64,000 nt of DNA from Pezicula radicicola (taxonomy: Eukaryota; Ascomycota; Leotiomycetes; Helotiales; Dermateaceae). The notes beneath the pieces were generated by a model. The model saw only the letters and a program-made list of their open reading frames with translations. It ran no database searches and had not been told where the DNA came from. Made by a program: the position numbers and the translations under genes. The stretch is taken from assembly GCA_003008705.1 (NCBI GenBank), contig PDUO01000012.1, positions 200,870-264,869 on the forward strand, read 5' to 3'. Positions 13,164 through 28,769 of this stretch are shown here, one piece after another; within the stretch, counting starts at the first letter, position 1; each line of letters begins with the position of its first letter.

Positions 13164-14105
13164 ATGCCGATCCCCCCAGCCACAACCCCAGTTTCTCCAC
13201 CAGTATTCATGCCTCAATCCTCTGCAATCCCAAGCCCGAGTCCTCTACCTTTGCGACCCAAGAAGGACGTGAGTCCCCAGCATGAAGAGCCACCACATCC
13301 GAAGCCTACCTTTCCACTACCTACCCTCCGTCTCGAAGTGCGAGATCTAAACCATGCCGGCTCGCAAGTATTTCTATCCTCCGTTATTGCCAGCGAGGCA
13401 CTTGCGACAGCCGTCCAGAGCGTCTTGTCTCTACTATACGAAACCCCGAAATCATCTACAACAACTGTTCCCCCAACACGTTCAGTAACCTTGATCCTGC
13501 GATCCATGGGAGGTGTTGCTTACACAACAGGAAGTGATCTCGATTCTGACCACAAAGAGATCCATTTCAGTCTCGATTATGTTAATGGTATCGCTGCGTC
13601 GAGGAAAAGAGAAGAGATCATGGGAGTTCTGACGCATGAAATGGTGCATTGCTACCAATACAACGCGTTTGGCACGTGTCCAGGAGGGCTTATTGAAGGC
13701 ATTGCAGACTGGGTTCGGCTCAACTGCGATTTATCGCCGCCTCACTGGAAGAAGGAATCCAGTGGGAAATGGGATGCTGGCTACCAACACACAGGGTACT
13801 TTCTGCAGTATCTGGAGGACAGATTTGGAGCAGGATTGGTAAGGAGAGCAAATGAGAAATTGAGGATTTCAAAGTATGAAGAAAAGAGATTTTGGACGGA
13901 GCTGTGTGGAAGACCAGTTGAACAGCTTTGGGGCGATTATGGAGAGGCTGTGAGAAAAGACGAGCAAAAAAAGGAGGAGGAGGAGGAGGGCGTCCTAGTG
14001 AATAGGGAAGATGCCGTTACTCCTCAAACATCAGCATTCGAACCCACAGCCACAAATAAGGAGCAAGAGCAGGAGATTTCGTCTCCACCAGCCGGTGTAG
14101 TCTGA
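13164..14105 (+). CDS. basic secretory protein (BSP)-family metallopeptidase-like protein
   Basis: A single-exon protein of 313 aa. Residues 158-162 are HEMVH, an HExxH zinc motif, followed 16 residues later by EGIADWVRLN (178-187), matching the plant and bacterial peptidase family known as basic secretory proteins (third ligand in an ExxxD context). Conserved downstream features include WDAGYQHTGYFLQYLEDRFG and a FWTELCGRPVEQLWGDY helix. The N-terminal ~50 residues are Pro/Ser-rich and contain no signal peptide, and the C-terminus is acidic and disordered. Family members in plants are usually secreted, so an intracellular location is inferred here. Catalytic activity of the family is poorly established. 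It begins 456 bp from STU1, divergently. Confidence 0.85.
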   Translation: MPIPPATTPVSPPVFMPQSSAIPSPSPLPLRPKKDVSPQHEEPPHPKPTFPLPTLRLEVRDLNHAGSQVFLSSVIASEALATAVQSVLSLLYETPKSSTTTVPPTRSVTLILRSMGGVAYTTGSDLDSDHKEIHFSLDYVNGIAASRKREEIMGVLTHEMVHCYQYNAFGTCPGGLIEGIADWVRLNCDLSPPHWKKESSGKWDAGYQHTGYFLQYLEDRFGAGLVRRANEKLRISKYEEKRFWTELCGRPVEQLWGDYGEAVRKDEQKKEEEEEGVLVNREDAVTPQTSAFEPTATNKEQEQEISSPPAGVV

Positions 14106-15165
14106 TTCCAGCGACAAATCTTGAGAAGCATGCATAAAATTTGCTTGCTGATATGCTGTAGTTCTATTCTATATCGAGTGATACCCTCCCAGCTCAGAAT
14201 GGCATAACTTACCGTGTATCTCATACCAATTTACAGGTTCCACTTTAGTCATGCAATCATTCATCCGGCAAGAGAGAACACGTCTTTCTGGCATTCACAG
14301 CTGAGTTCCTGTTGGCAAATGTCGTTCGTGGTCAGGCCGGAGTATGCAAGGGTTAGAACTCGGCTACTCGGAGCCAATACTGGCTTTGTTTAGCAGCCTG
14401 CCCTTGACTACCCTCGCGTCGTCAAGGCTAGTGGATTGCGAAGACGTTGTGCATACTCGGTCTTGCGAGATAAATAGTTAGTCGCGCACTTAGTCATTTG
14501 TTATAACAGCAAACTCGAAGCGGAAATGGCCAAAATTGCTTGTCTTCACTGACGTCACAAATTCTAGTCTTCATCATATATCTGTGCCGAGGAGTTTATG
14601 AATCGTATGATTTCATGAATCCCCTATCAAGAGATGTTGACTTACTCAAGTCGCGTCAGTTATCCAAAAGCGAGTTACTTCGCCTAATTTCAGCAATTCT
14701 AGGGCGGATTCATGAAATAAGCGATCTATGAACTTCTCGGCAAAGCCCCCTTTATTTCAATCAGGAATTGTTTTATTATTCACTTTGCTAACAAGACTTG
14801 CGGCTTCCTATTTCAATCCGAAATAGCACTTCCTTTTGGACAGAGCAACTTCTCGACTAATGCTTAAATGTGTATCTGCTTTCTTGTTAAGACTGTATTG
14901 ATTCTTCTGCCTAGTCTGTTTTTCTTTCTGAAGTCATGCCATGAAGCCCGAGCCGTAGGTCCTTTGAGCTTCCACACAAAGGAACAGGAAATTGTTGTGA
15001 GCGTGACAAAGAGTGTCACTAGCAACAAAAATTGCCGGATGCGACTAGGAAAGTTGAACTGCCTGCACAAAGGGAAGCGAATCCCTTATTTCAGCTCTTT
15101 TTTAACCTCAAAATTTGGGGTTCTTTCCCACAGAAGACTTCTATAGTAGACAACCAGCCAGCATA
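14106..15165. other. intergenic region
   Basis: About 1.06 kb with no supported gene. The left part holds the 3' flank of the metallopeptidase gene. The right part is the presumed promoter and leader of the coiled-coil gene starting at 15166. An open frame running into that gene from 15115 begins with TTG, not ATG, so it was not used as the start. Confidence 0.5.
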
Positions 15166-16857
15166 ATGTCAGCGGAGAATTATGATGAGAAGGCTGGAGA
15201 GCCTAGCGATCCTTCACCTGCAGTGTCGGAGTCACTTACAGTACCAATAGAGAGTCATGATGGAGAACCAATTAATCACTTACCGGCGGTCTCGGAGTCA
15301 CCTGCAAGTTCGGCAGAGACTTTTGACCATAAGGCTGGAGAACCTAGTGATGCTTTTCCTGCAGTCCCAGAGTCCCCTACAACTGAAGTACCGCCTGTAT
15401 CGCCTGCATCTGCTTCCTCCGATAAGTCACCTTTCCTCTACGACAATTTGTCAGATGGCGAGAAAACACCCACAGGAGCTGGAAAGGCAGAAGTCGCATC
15501 GCCTGAAAATCGAAATCAAGGAGATGGGAGTGACGAACGTACCCTTCAATCACCAATTGTCGATGACCCATCTCCTGTTTCACCCTTGTCGGATAGTTCT
15601 ATCAACTTTCCTCTGCCACCCTCTAATCAGAGCCGTCTTCCTCTAGAGAACGCAGGTACGAGAGAGAGAAGGCGCTTCGAGCCACAATTACTTGAAACGA
15701 TGCAATCATCGCGGGGTCCTAGAACACCTAATGTCCCAACGAACCTTTCTGTCCCTGTTCGGTCACCTACCTATTCAGAGGTCTCACACTGGTCTGATTC
15801 TACCGAATCTACTGACTCTGCTGAAGAAGAACCTGAAATGCCTGAGATGCCTGAAGCGCCCCATGCACCGCCACGGCCTCCACGGCCTCAACAGCATCAG
15901 CTGCCTCCAGTGCCTCTACCACCGCAAAGGTCTCTCTGTCTCACGCCAATTCCCGAAGAAACAGCATCTCAATTAGATTCGTCGAGTTCCTCAGCGCCAT
16001 CTTCAAACTGGTCACAATCTCCTCCTCATTTCGGACGGGCGAAGTCGCGCCTTGGTACACACGGAGATGCCCTTAGTGAAGGCAGTCTGAACATATCAGA
16101 GACCGCTGATCAACTAGCTCAAATATCTGAGGCTACTGACCGTACTGCTGAAAGTACTCAACAGATTTTACAAATAATCAAGAAGATTGATGACGGAATT
16201 CATGAGGATTCGGAAGAGACTTCTGATCAGCTAGCTCAGATTGTTGAGGCTGCTAACCGCAGTGCTGAAAGTACGGAACAGATTCAACGAATTATTAATG
16301 AGATGGAGAACGGACTTACTGAGAATTTTGGAGGGACCACTAATCAACTAGCTCAAATTATCGAGGCTACTAACCGTAGTGCTGAAAGTACAGAACACAT
16401 TTTGCAAAGTATCAACAAGATGGATAACGAATTGTCTGAGAATTTAAAAATAATAGCGAAGAATGGCGAGTTGATTAAAGAGACTCTCGACGTCTTGATT
16501 GAGGGGCAGAAAGAAAACTACAATGCAGCGATGGCACAACAGACAAACATCAATCAACAGTGGAAGGAGATAATTGACCCGCTAAATGACCTCTCACCGA
16601 GGCTTGCTATGGGATACTATTCAAATCTTGCTAGATGGAGCTTTTATACTTTGTTAGTCATTGTGGTTTTGCTCTTCGCAATATGTACTCTTTGGAAGAT
16701 CTCACTTATTGAATTGCGCGCAGTCGTGCACGTATTTGTGGGATTGTTTTACAACAAGTTGTGGCCTGTGGTGACAGGGAAATCAGAGGAGGAATATGCA
16801 ATTGCTGCAAGGCAATGGCAAGAATACTTTATTAATACTGCTGCTGCTGCTGCGTAA
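15166..16857 (+). CDS. hypothetical protein: disordered N-terminus, three 39-aa coiled-coil repeats, C-terminal membrane segment
   Basis: A 563-aa protein without a family I recognise. The first ATG in frame is at 15166 (MSAENYDEKAGEPSD). Residues 1-300 are Pro/Ser/Glu-rich, with imperfect repeats of AGEPSD...PAV.ES near the start and a PPRPPRPQQ stretch around 245. Residues ~313-429 are three tandem 39-residue units built on DQLAQI.EAT.RSAEST..I, strongly heptad-like. A hydrophobic helix at ~492-514 (FYTLLVIVVLLFAICTLW) and a second weaker one at ~518-537 precede a short tail ending in poly-alanine. The plan suggests a tail-anchored protein with a long cytosolic coiled coil, perhaps a tether or scaffold; that role is inference. 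No introns are needed. Confidence 0.7.
   Translation: MSAENYDEKAGEPSDPSPAVSESLTVPIESHDGEPINHLPAVSESPASSAETFDHKAGEPSDAFPAVPESPTTEVPPVSPASASSDKSPFLYDNLSDGEKTPTGAGKAEVASPENRNQGDGSDERTLQSPIVDDPSPVSPLSDSSINFPLPPSNQSRLPLENAGTRERRRFEPQLLETMQSSRGPRTPNVPTNLSVPVRSPTYSEVSHWSDSTESTDSAEEEPEMPEMPEAPHAPPRPPRPQQHQLPPVPLPPQRSLCLTPIPEETASQLDSSSSSAPSSNWSQSPPHFGRAKSRLGTHGDALSEGSLNISETADQLAQISEATDRTAESTQQILQIIKKIDDGIHEDSEETSDQLAQIVEAANRSAESTEQIQRIINEMENGLTENFGGTTNQLAQIIEATNRSAESTEHILQSINKMDNELSENLKIIAKNGELIKETLDVLIEGQKENYNAAMAQQTNINQQWKEIIDPLNDLSPRLAMGYYSNLARWSFYTLLVIVVLLFAICTLWKISLIELRAVVHVFVGLFYNKLWPVVTGKSEEEYAIAARQWQEYFINTAAAAA
16102..16452 (+). repeat. three in-frame 117-bp tandem repeats
   Basis: Units at 16102-16218, 16219-16335 and 16336-16452 are each exactly 117 bp (39 codons) and keep frame. 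They share GATCAACTAGCTCA near the start and GCTGAAAGTAC in the middle. Divergence is mostly synonymous or conservative, pointing to intragenic duplication under coding constraint. Confidence 0.85.
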
Positions 16858-17383
16858 AGTCTTGGTTGAACAAAATTATTTTTGAACGTTTAATTCTTTA
16901 ATTCTGTTATAAATATATGTTTCTTTCTTGGTACGTTACGAGCGACGATTTTGATAAGTTTGAGTTACTTCAAAGGATATTACCCCCAACCAATAGCATT
17001 ATTCATACCAGTAGAATGGATGAAGTAATAGCCATAACACCCTTACGCTCTACCACATATTCTGTGAAAATCCACAAGTATCAATGAGGTTCCGCTTGAG
17101 GAATTAGCTATTTACCGTCCTCATCTGAAGCCCGCACTTATGCGTTTAAATCACTATGGTTGGATTTAGGGAATGCATACCCGAGGTAACAAAGCATGTC
17201 CTATTGCCAATCACACAGAAGTCAAAGATATCAAAGGCTACACTTCATCTCCATAAAATTATTCCATTACTACTCAAAATACAAAATATCCATCCTTGGA
17301 ACATTACTAAATACAATCCCATTTTCCAACTCTTAAATAACATTCCAAAGATGAGAGTTCTATCCTACTCATTTGAAGCTACC
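16858..17383. other. intergenic region between convergent genes
   Basis: The 3' flanks of the coiled-coil gene (+) and the small basic protein gene (-) meet here. The sequence is AT-rich, and I see no gene or repeat. Confidence 0.5.
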
Positions 17384-17830
17384 CTAATTATCCCAATCGC
17401 CCGCTGGTTCATCATTGGCCCAAGATTCAACCTCCTTGGCAGCGAGTTGAGCTGCTAATTTATACTTCTTTCGATTCGACAGTTGCTTGTCTTCTTCACT
17501 GATCTGTGGAGCCCATGCCGCTAATGGGTCTTTTTTCTTTCGTTCATCTACTATTAAATGATAAGGTTTCGGGTTTTGTGAGTATAAGAAGGAAGGATAT
17601 TGGGACAGACCTTTCGTGTATTGAGGTTTGTTAGAGGGTGTTGTGGATGTAGTTGGAGATGTGATTGAAGATGTTGTTAATTTAGGAGTTATTTTATTTG
17701 TTGTCGTTTTAGATTCTTCCTTTTTTGTTGTAGTTTGGTGGTCCGCGATGGGAGCTGACTTGGTAATATATGTAGCACCTGGGATAATGCGTTGGTTGGC
17801 CTGTGCCTTGTTCTTGGATCTACGAGCCAT
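17384..17830 (-). CDS. small basic Ser/Thr-rich hypothetical protein
   Basis: A single-exon frame of 148 aa with a good ATG (MARRSKNKAQANQR). It has a basic N-terminus, a Thr/Ser/Lys low-complexity centre (residues ~30-70) and a more conserved-looking C-terminus: KKDPLAAWAPQISEEDKQLSNRKKYKLAAQLAAKEVESWAND, split here as a helix-rich basic/acidic tail. No known domain is recognised. The balanced composition at both ends and the lack of a competing frame favour a real gene. It could be nucleolar or nuclear, judging only by the basic tracts. Confidence 0.5.
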   Translation of the reverse strand: MARRSKNKAQANQRIIPGATYITKSAPIADHQTTTKKEESKTTTNKITPKLTTSSITSPTTSTTPSNKPQYTKGLSQYPSFLYSQNPKPYHLIVDERKKKDPLAAWAPQISEEDKQLSNRKKYKLAAQLAAKEVESWANDEPAGDWDN

Positions 17831-19162
17831 CTTTAGAATCTTGGTGAACAGTTGAATATGTGTTGACTATGGGGTGGGTTTTTTGTAAAATTTATCGTAG
17901 ATTTATGTTTCTAGCTTGATGTTGATGTGGTGTAGAGAGAAGAGACGTACATGGCAATGAGATATGCGTTTAGGAAGTGGAACGCCTAGAAGTCAGTTCT
18001 GCCGTTTGGCTCATAGCGTTTGCCCATTAACAATAGAATTTGACTAAAGCAAGGAGCCAGAGCCAGAGAAGACACTAAAATATCCATTAAACTTTCGAAG
18101 TGTCGGAGGATTTTGTCTGTTCACATTCTCTGTTAGCGAGTGCTCTAAGTCAATGAATGATCACTCTCTCCTAAGGCGAGGTTTCACTATCAAAGGTTCT
18201 CTGAATGTTCTTTACTTGGGCTAAAATATTGGGAATTCTAGAATTGTTCCTTGTTTACCGGAGCTGCCACTTCTATTACGCGCTTACAGTAACAGAATTG
18301 AAGTGAAAATTAAATATTTCTATCCGGACTTAGAAGCAACCCTACTAGTAGCGAAGAAAACACGTCATTCTCTAGAATACAGCATTCCGAACCAAAGTGA
18401 CGGGTAACTTAAGTTTTGAGTAGCAATGAGCCGGTTCAACCGAAGCATGCTTAAACAATCCCGTCGTGCACTTACTGTATGCTTTAGAGAGTTTCTAAAC
18501 GACACGGTTACTTGCTCGCCATACCGGCACATACTACACGGACGGAATAAATAATTAATAGTGTTGAAGCCCTAAGTATTATTCTTACTTACACAGTAAA
18601 ATTATTATGTAAGTTTATGTTACCTCTCGAATAAAAAGAAATTATGCAGTCTTTGCCTAGGGCAACCAATGGCCTGAGACTTAAGGAATCATAATTAATG
18701 AGAGCCTCGCATGGCAGTTTTGATGCTGTCAGAACCAAAAAGCCTAATGACCAGCTCAGCCACTGTGCCACAGGCTCCTTCATGCACGCCACTTAGCAAT
18801 CCATGATCGGTTCTCACTACAGACAGCCGAAAACTCACTATAGATAGCGCCAGACAGTAACACCTGTCACTCTTCTGGCTAACGAGGCTCTCGCTGATAA
18901 CTAAAAGGCTCGACCGCGGGGCTGATGATGATAGCGAGGAGTGAGGCTTAATAAAGCGGAACGACCTTGCCTCGAGACTACTGTATCTTACGTACCCTCC
19001 TACCCTCCTACCCTCCTACCCTTCCTTCTGGCTGCCTCCGTCGTCGCAAGCCTTCTTCTTTTCTCCCCTTTCCCTTCAGTACATAATTGCATTCGAGTCC
19101 GCACCTCGAATTTTCGACCCTCCCTATAACTTTTGGTGTTCTAGGCATCAGTCGAAGCAATT
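17831..19162. other. intergenic region with a short CTACCCTC tandem repeat
   Basis: About 1.3 kb with no supported gene. At 18993-19024 the 8-mer TACCCTCC repeats four times just upstream of the UIM-like gene, within a pyrimidine-rich stretch (18990-19080) typical of fungal promoters and leaders. The rest is AT-rich with no long frame. Confidence 0.5.
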
Positions 19163-20669
19163 ATGCCTGCAGTCGTTGTCAAAGGTATGTTTGGCGCCGC
19201 CCCTCCTTCGCCAATCCCTCCCTCCATCGAAACAGGAACGATAGGCCGATGATCTTTCGATCTGTGGCAAATGCACCAGCCGCGCAAGCAACCTCGTGCC
19301 TTGTTCACGTTCTTACTTACATCCCAACATCTTGACATCCTTTTCCCTCTCTTCACGCTTTCCTTTTCCTTAAATCTGCTTACAAATTGTCTTTGAATAC
19401 GCTGGGAGAACAAAATGCCTAACCATCCGGTCGTTGTTTCAGGTGCCATTATCGTCGTCTCGGTAGCCGTCGCTGTAGGTGCATTCTCGAAGACGAGGGG
19501 TCTGTCCCTCTGCTAACTATCCTCAGGCTGCGATCGCTGTCTACGAATCTCCTCAAGTACGACAATATGCTGAGGACGCACGACGGAGAATAGCCCTTGC
19601 CTTGCACTCCCTCGGTGACGAAATCCACAACGCCAACAACCAACAACCCCGTTTCAACCGTCCCGAGGATGCAGAAGGGTTCATGCAGAGTAACGGCGGC
19701 CCTGGTGTTGATGCCGACGAGGAATCAAAGCGGAGACAAAGAGAAGAGCTGATGTACTGGAACGCAGTCCGTCTGGAGAAGAAGGAAAAGGAGCGGAGGC
19801 TGGCCGAGGCGAATGGCGAACGACCTGCAAATAAGAGTCGCGGATCGAGTTTCGACGATTTCTTGACTGAGGATCATACTGCTGAGAAGGGAACCTACAT
19901 CTACAACTCTGGAGCTGATGCCATGCAAGGAGCAGATGACGGATTAATCCGCCGAAGAGGTAGAGGTGTAGAAGGCCTTAACCGTGGATCGATTTACGCA
20001 AACCCCTTTGCCGACGAAAATGTGATCGATGCCGAGACACAACGGGCTATTGAGGAAAGTTTGATAGCACCCGAAGCTCAAGAGGAGGTTGCAATGTCAG
20101 ACATCTACAACGCCTCGCCTCGCCCCTCTCCAGCAACACTTGTCCTAGAAGGTTCCGATTTCTACAGTACAAACGAGTCTGTACATTCCCCAGCAGAGCA
20201 ACTTGTCGATACATCCGAGCCCATCCCTGCCTCTGTCCGTTATCCAGACATCGCTTCTGGCATGCATGAAAGCGCTGCTTTCTTGGCGGCGCAAGCTGCT
20301 GCCAACGAGGCATATGCAAACATCCACGCTTGGGCTGATAACGCAAATCAAAGCTTTTACTCTCCTCTTCCAACCACCCCACGTGCTACCACTCCCCAAC
20401 CACAAGAACAGCGAGCTCCTATTTCACCGGGCTTCAGTGCTGCAACAGATGACAGTCAGTCCGAGCCGGAAATGCTCGGAAGTGGTCAGGCTACCCCTAC
20501 CGACTCTGTAAGCATAACAGGCGAAGCTGCTGAAGAGATCTGGGGACCCAGAAGCGGAGCTACAAGCGAGCACGATATTGAGAGCATCGATGGTGACGGA
20601 ATCAGCACTCCAGGAAGCTGGACTGAAGTCGGAAGCGTCGTCAGTGAGGATTTGGGCGTTCATCACTAG
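19163..20669 (+). CDS. single-pass membrane protein with ubiquitin-interacting-motif-like helix
   Basis: Spliced from 19163-19184, 19443-19474 and 19527-20669 to 398 aa; donors GTATGT and GTAGGT, acceptors TTTCAG and CCTCAG, phases consistent. The N-terminus reads MPAVVVKG followed by a hydrophobic helix (AIIVVSVAVAAAIAV) and then YESPQVRQYAEDARRRIA, so the bulk should face the cytosol behind a signal anchor. A charged coiled coil (KRRQREELMYWNAVRLEKK) sits near residue 95. DAETQRAIEESLI near residue 190 matches the UIM core (AI..SL). The rest is acidic and disordered, ending GSWTEVGSVVSED. A second ATG at 19415 inside intron 1 is in frame with exon 2 and gives an alternative N-terminus. Function unknown; a ubiquitin-linked membrane adaptor is conjecture. 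Confidence 0.8.
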
Positions 20670-22091
20670 ATATGGTGTTAAACTTGTCCATAGCGGTACA
20701 TTTACTTTTAGTTTGAACATGGTATGGAGTGGGCTGGTTACAGAATTGTTTTGGAGATACACGCATGGGATGGAGGAATCTGGGTACTGCGGTGCTGGCG
20801 GCGTTATCAATCGGTTCTCATAGGAGTACCAGGCTACCATACACAAGAGTAGGCAATTAGCGCCTTGAACTCTTTTTTGATTCTTTACAATATGTCTGTC
20901 CTTGGCTTTAGTGTCAACAATGGCTTCTAGTCTATTAGCAGTTCAACGGCGTGTCTGATGCTAATAAGGAGTTAACGCTGCTTTGCTCTTCTATTCCTTA
21001 GACAACCCATAGCAATTCGAGCTTCAGCTAATGCGCAAGCTTAGTGCTTCAGTGAGTCAAATTTTACACAAATAAGTTTTATAATCACACGTTGTGCAAG
21101 TGCAAGTGCACTTCTCTATTTCCGTACACTGAAGTGCAATGATTGCCAAACACTCACCAATAGTATAAGATCAATAATGTTTATAAGCTCATAGCATTGA
21201 TTTGGATTTTTGAGTAAGAATAACCTCTTTCCGCCAGTTTGATTGGTACACAAGTGTGACTTATGGCCACCTTCTTTCCTCCCTTTCTAATTTCCTCCGT
21301 CGAATGCGTTAATGATGTGTTTGATGCTCCCGGTATCTTCTCTATGCCCTCGACTTCTATTCAGCCTCTAATTGTTGAGAATATTCCTGATATTCATTGG
21401 GTCTTGCTGGGTGTTGTTTTGGGATGGCGCTGCTTGCGGCTGGCCGGGTTGTCGGTTTGTAGGTGGCAGGTTGACTCCAACCAGTTGTCTATCTGGCGGG
21501 TACTATTGTGGGGGAGCTGGTGGTTAGGTGCATCGATTCTGCAGAGCATTTCCACCTTGTTGCCCACGTTGATGATCTTTTGGTATAACTCTAGAGCATT
21601 TTAATTACTGGTCTGTTGGTTCTGATCTTGGAGATTCTGTTAGGATTGTTATGTGGATGAAATTTCTTCCAATCGGATTTGCTGTTCAATTCATAAGTAA
21701 AGCTAAACTGCCAGAAATTATGAAGGAAAGTGGGATATACAAAGTTAAAGTACCTCTATTAGAGACAGACAAATTCTATCTGTATAACTTTGAGTCTGCC
21801 TAAAGCTTGTCTTTGGAAACTAGAAAATGTTTCGTATAATGCAGACACTGCCACATGACGATATATATGAGATAATCACGAAGGGGCGTAGCAGCTGACT
21901 TAGTCTGAGTAACTCACTTATTTAAGTAACTCACTTAACTCTGGTATTTGCTTTAGAGCTTGTTATGCAAGTGAGAATTGAGAATTTGCTAGAACTACCT
22001 ACCCACACTCATGGGGAATAATCATCACAACAAGACAAGTGCCATTGTATTCGGCACAGTCGAGCTGCTGTTATGTATATCCCTTTGTTCG
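20670..22091. other. gene-poor intergenic region
   Basis: No intact gene. On the minus strand around 21300-21560 a Pro/Gln/Asn-rich frame (ending QQDPMNIRNILNN) is interrupted by stops and may be a decayed low-complexity coding piece. The rest is AT-rich without features. Confidence 0.4.
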
Positions 22092-22460
22092 TCAAGCGGC
22101 TTCAACACGGGCTATTGGGACGAGATAGTCGCTGTGATCTACTAGAGAAGTATAGAAACAGTTGATATATTCACCTGGGCACTTATAATTAACATGCCCG
22201 CTCAACAAAAATCGTTCACTTACCGCATACCTTTTTAAGTGAAGTTCAACTCGTGAACACTGGAGAAGTACCCTTAAGAATGGACAAGGATCTAGTGTAA
22301 ATTTCCAAGGCTCCCTCAAGTCCGTCTTTCCATGAATGACAATACAGGTATCGCAGAAGGAATGCCGACAGGATAAGGTGTTCTCGAGCGGCCTAGCAAT
22401 ACAAGAAAGGCAGGTTGTGTTGCTGTACATCTTCTTCCAGATCTGGGAAAATGTCCGCAA
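22092..22460 (-). pseudogene. RING-like zinc finger fragment
   Basis: A 122-codon open piece contains TCLSCIARPLENTLSCRHSF followed by CDTCIV: a C-x2-C, C-x-H-x2-C-x2-C spacing like a RING finger. Then come KFTLDPCPF and a hydrophobic stretch. The layout recalls the RING segment that precedes the patatin domain in some fungal patatin-like phospholipases, but no patatin nucleophile motif follows and neighbouring frames are broken. I read it as a decayed gene fragment; the parent family is a guess. Confidence 0.35.
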
Positions 22461-22481
22461 ACACTTGCTTATGTGTGACTG

Positions 22482-22504
22482 GTTAGGGTTACCCTAACCC
22501 TAAC
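22482..22504. repeat. short interstitial telomere-like motif, head to head
   Basis: The sequence GTTAGGGTTACCCTAACCC then TAAC contains one TTAGGG unit facing two CCCTAA units. This is the fungal telomere hexamer in the end-to-end orientation, only ~23 bp long. It lies directly upstream of the decayed RING fragment. Confidence 0.6.
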
Positions 22505-23477
22505 ACTTGTCGATTATGCAGGTTTCTGGCGCAATGCGAGTTCTTGAGGGCAAATTGAAGATGCGAGCACCCTTTAAGCGGTCAATCTGGCGTTTGGATG
22601 TGTTTGTTGTTGGCGATGAAGTTCGACAAATACCCGAAGTCGATGTCAAATAGAGTCCTTGGCTCAATGAATATTTTTCCAAGGGCGGCCAAGCGGTGTT
22701 TACTCCAGCACCATTTAGAAGATGTTCATCATGTCACCATTACTGAGCCTCAGAGACTGAACCTCATTGGCCTCTAGCATCTCCTACATTCTTGCAAGTA
22801 AGCAAAGAAATGTGCTATTGGGTATAGCATATCAGGACTACTAAAGCACAAAGTACGGAAATTTAAGGGCAATAGGAAACTTATTGAAGATAACGCAGCT
22901 GCAAAACTAATAGACATCAACAATGAATTGACACGCATGTCCTTGCGTAACATAGTAAAATTATCCTTCTAACTTACTGAAATTTTGAGTTCTTCCCGCC
23001 AGTAAAGATCCTTCTGATTGTGCTTTGTACTCTAATCCAAATTGTAAACCAATTACGGTCGTCTCATCCTCACATCCTCTTCAAATACATAAGCCTCAGC
23101 CTATCATGTTCTATGCAACTTCATATCCAGCCCAGCAACCACCCAGGCCATTGAAGTATTCCACGAGCAAGGAAATCTGATTACAGTAGATTGGCAACGC
23201 CTTGATACTTATAAGGTGCAACAGTATGAAGATTGCCGTAGGCTCCGTCAAATACTGAAAAGAAACCCATCACCGTTGCATTCAGTAGTTGTCAAGTCTA
23301 GAGTGTTGGTGGCCATTGCCGCATTATGCACACCTTTTTGTCGCAAGATGAACTCCACGAGGCCTTGCGTTCGCTATTCCTGTCTAGGTATCTTCTCTAA
23401 GTTCCAAGTAACAATTGAAGATAACATTCAGCTGGGGCTTAGCCGTCCGCCTCTCATTTGTCTTCTATCGAGGATAT
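22505..23477. other. intergenic region downstream of NMA1
   Basis: No gene is supported. Plus-strand frames from about 23216 are antisense to the 3' end of the NMA1 transcript and its last exon. The left part is AT-rich and unremarkable. Confidence 0.4.

Positions 23478-28769
<5,292 letters not shown>

Noticed and set aside
15115..15165. Longer N-terminus for the coiled-coil protein
   Set aside because: The extension begins with TTG; the first ATG is at 15166.
21263..21604. 113-codon hydrophobic plus-strand frame
   Set aside because: Composition is biased; the reverse strand shows a stop-riddled Pro/Gln-rich frame, and neither has family support.
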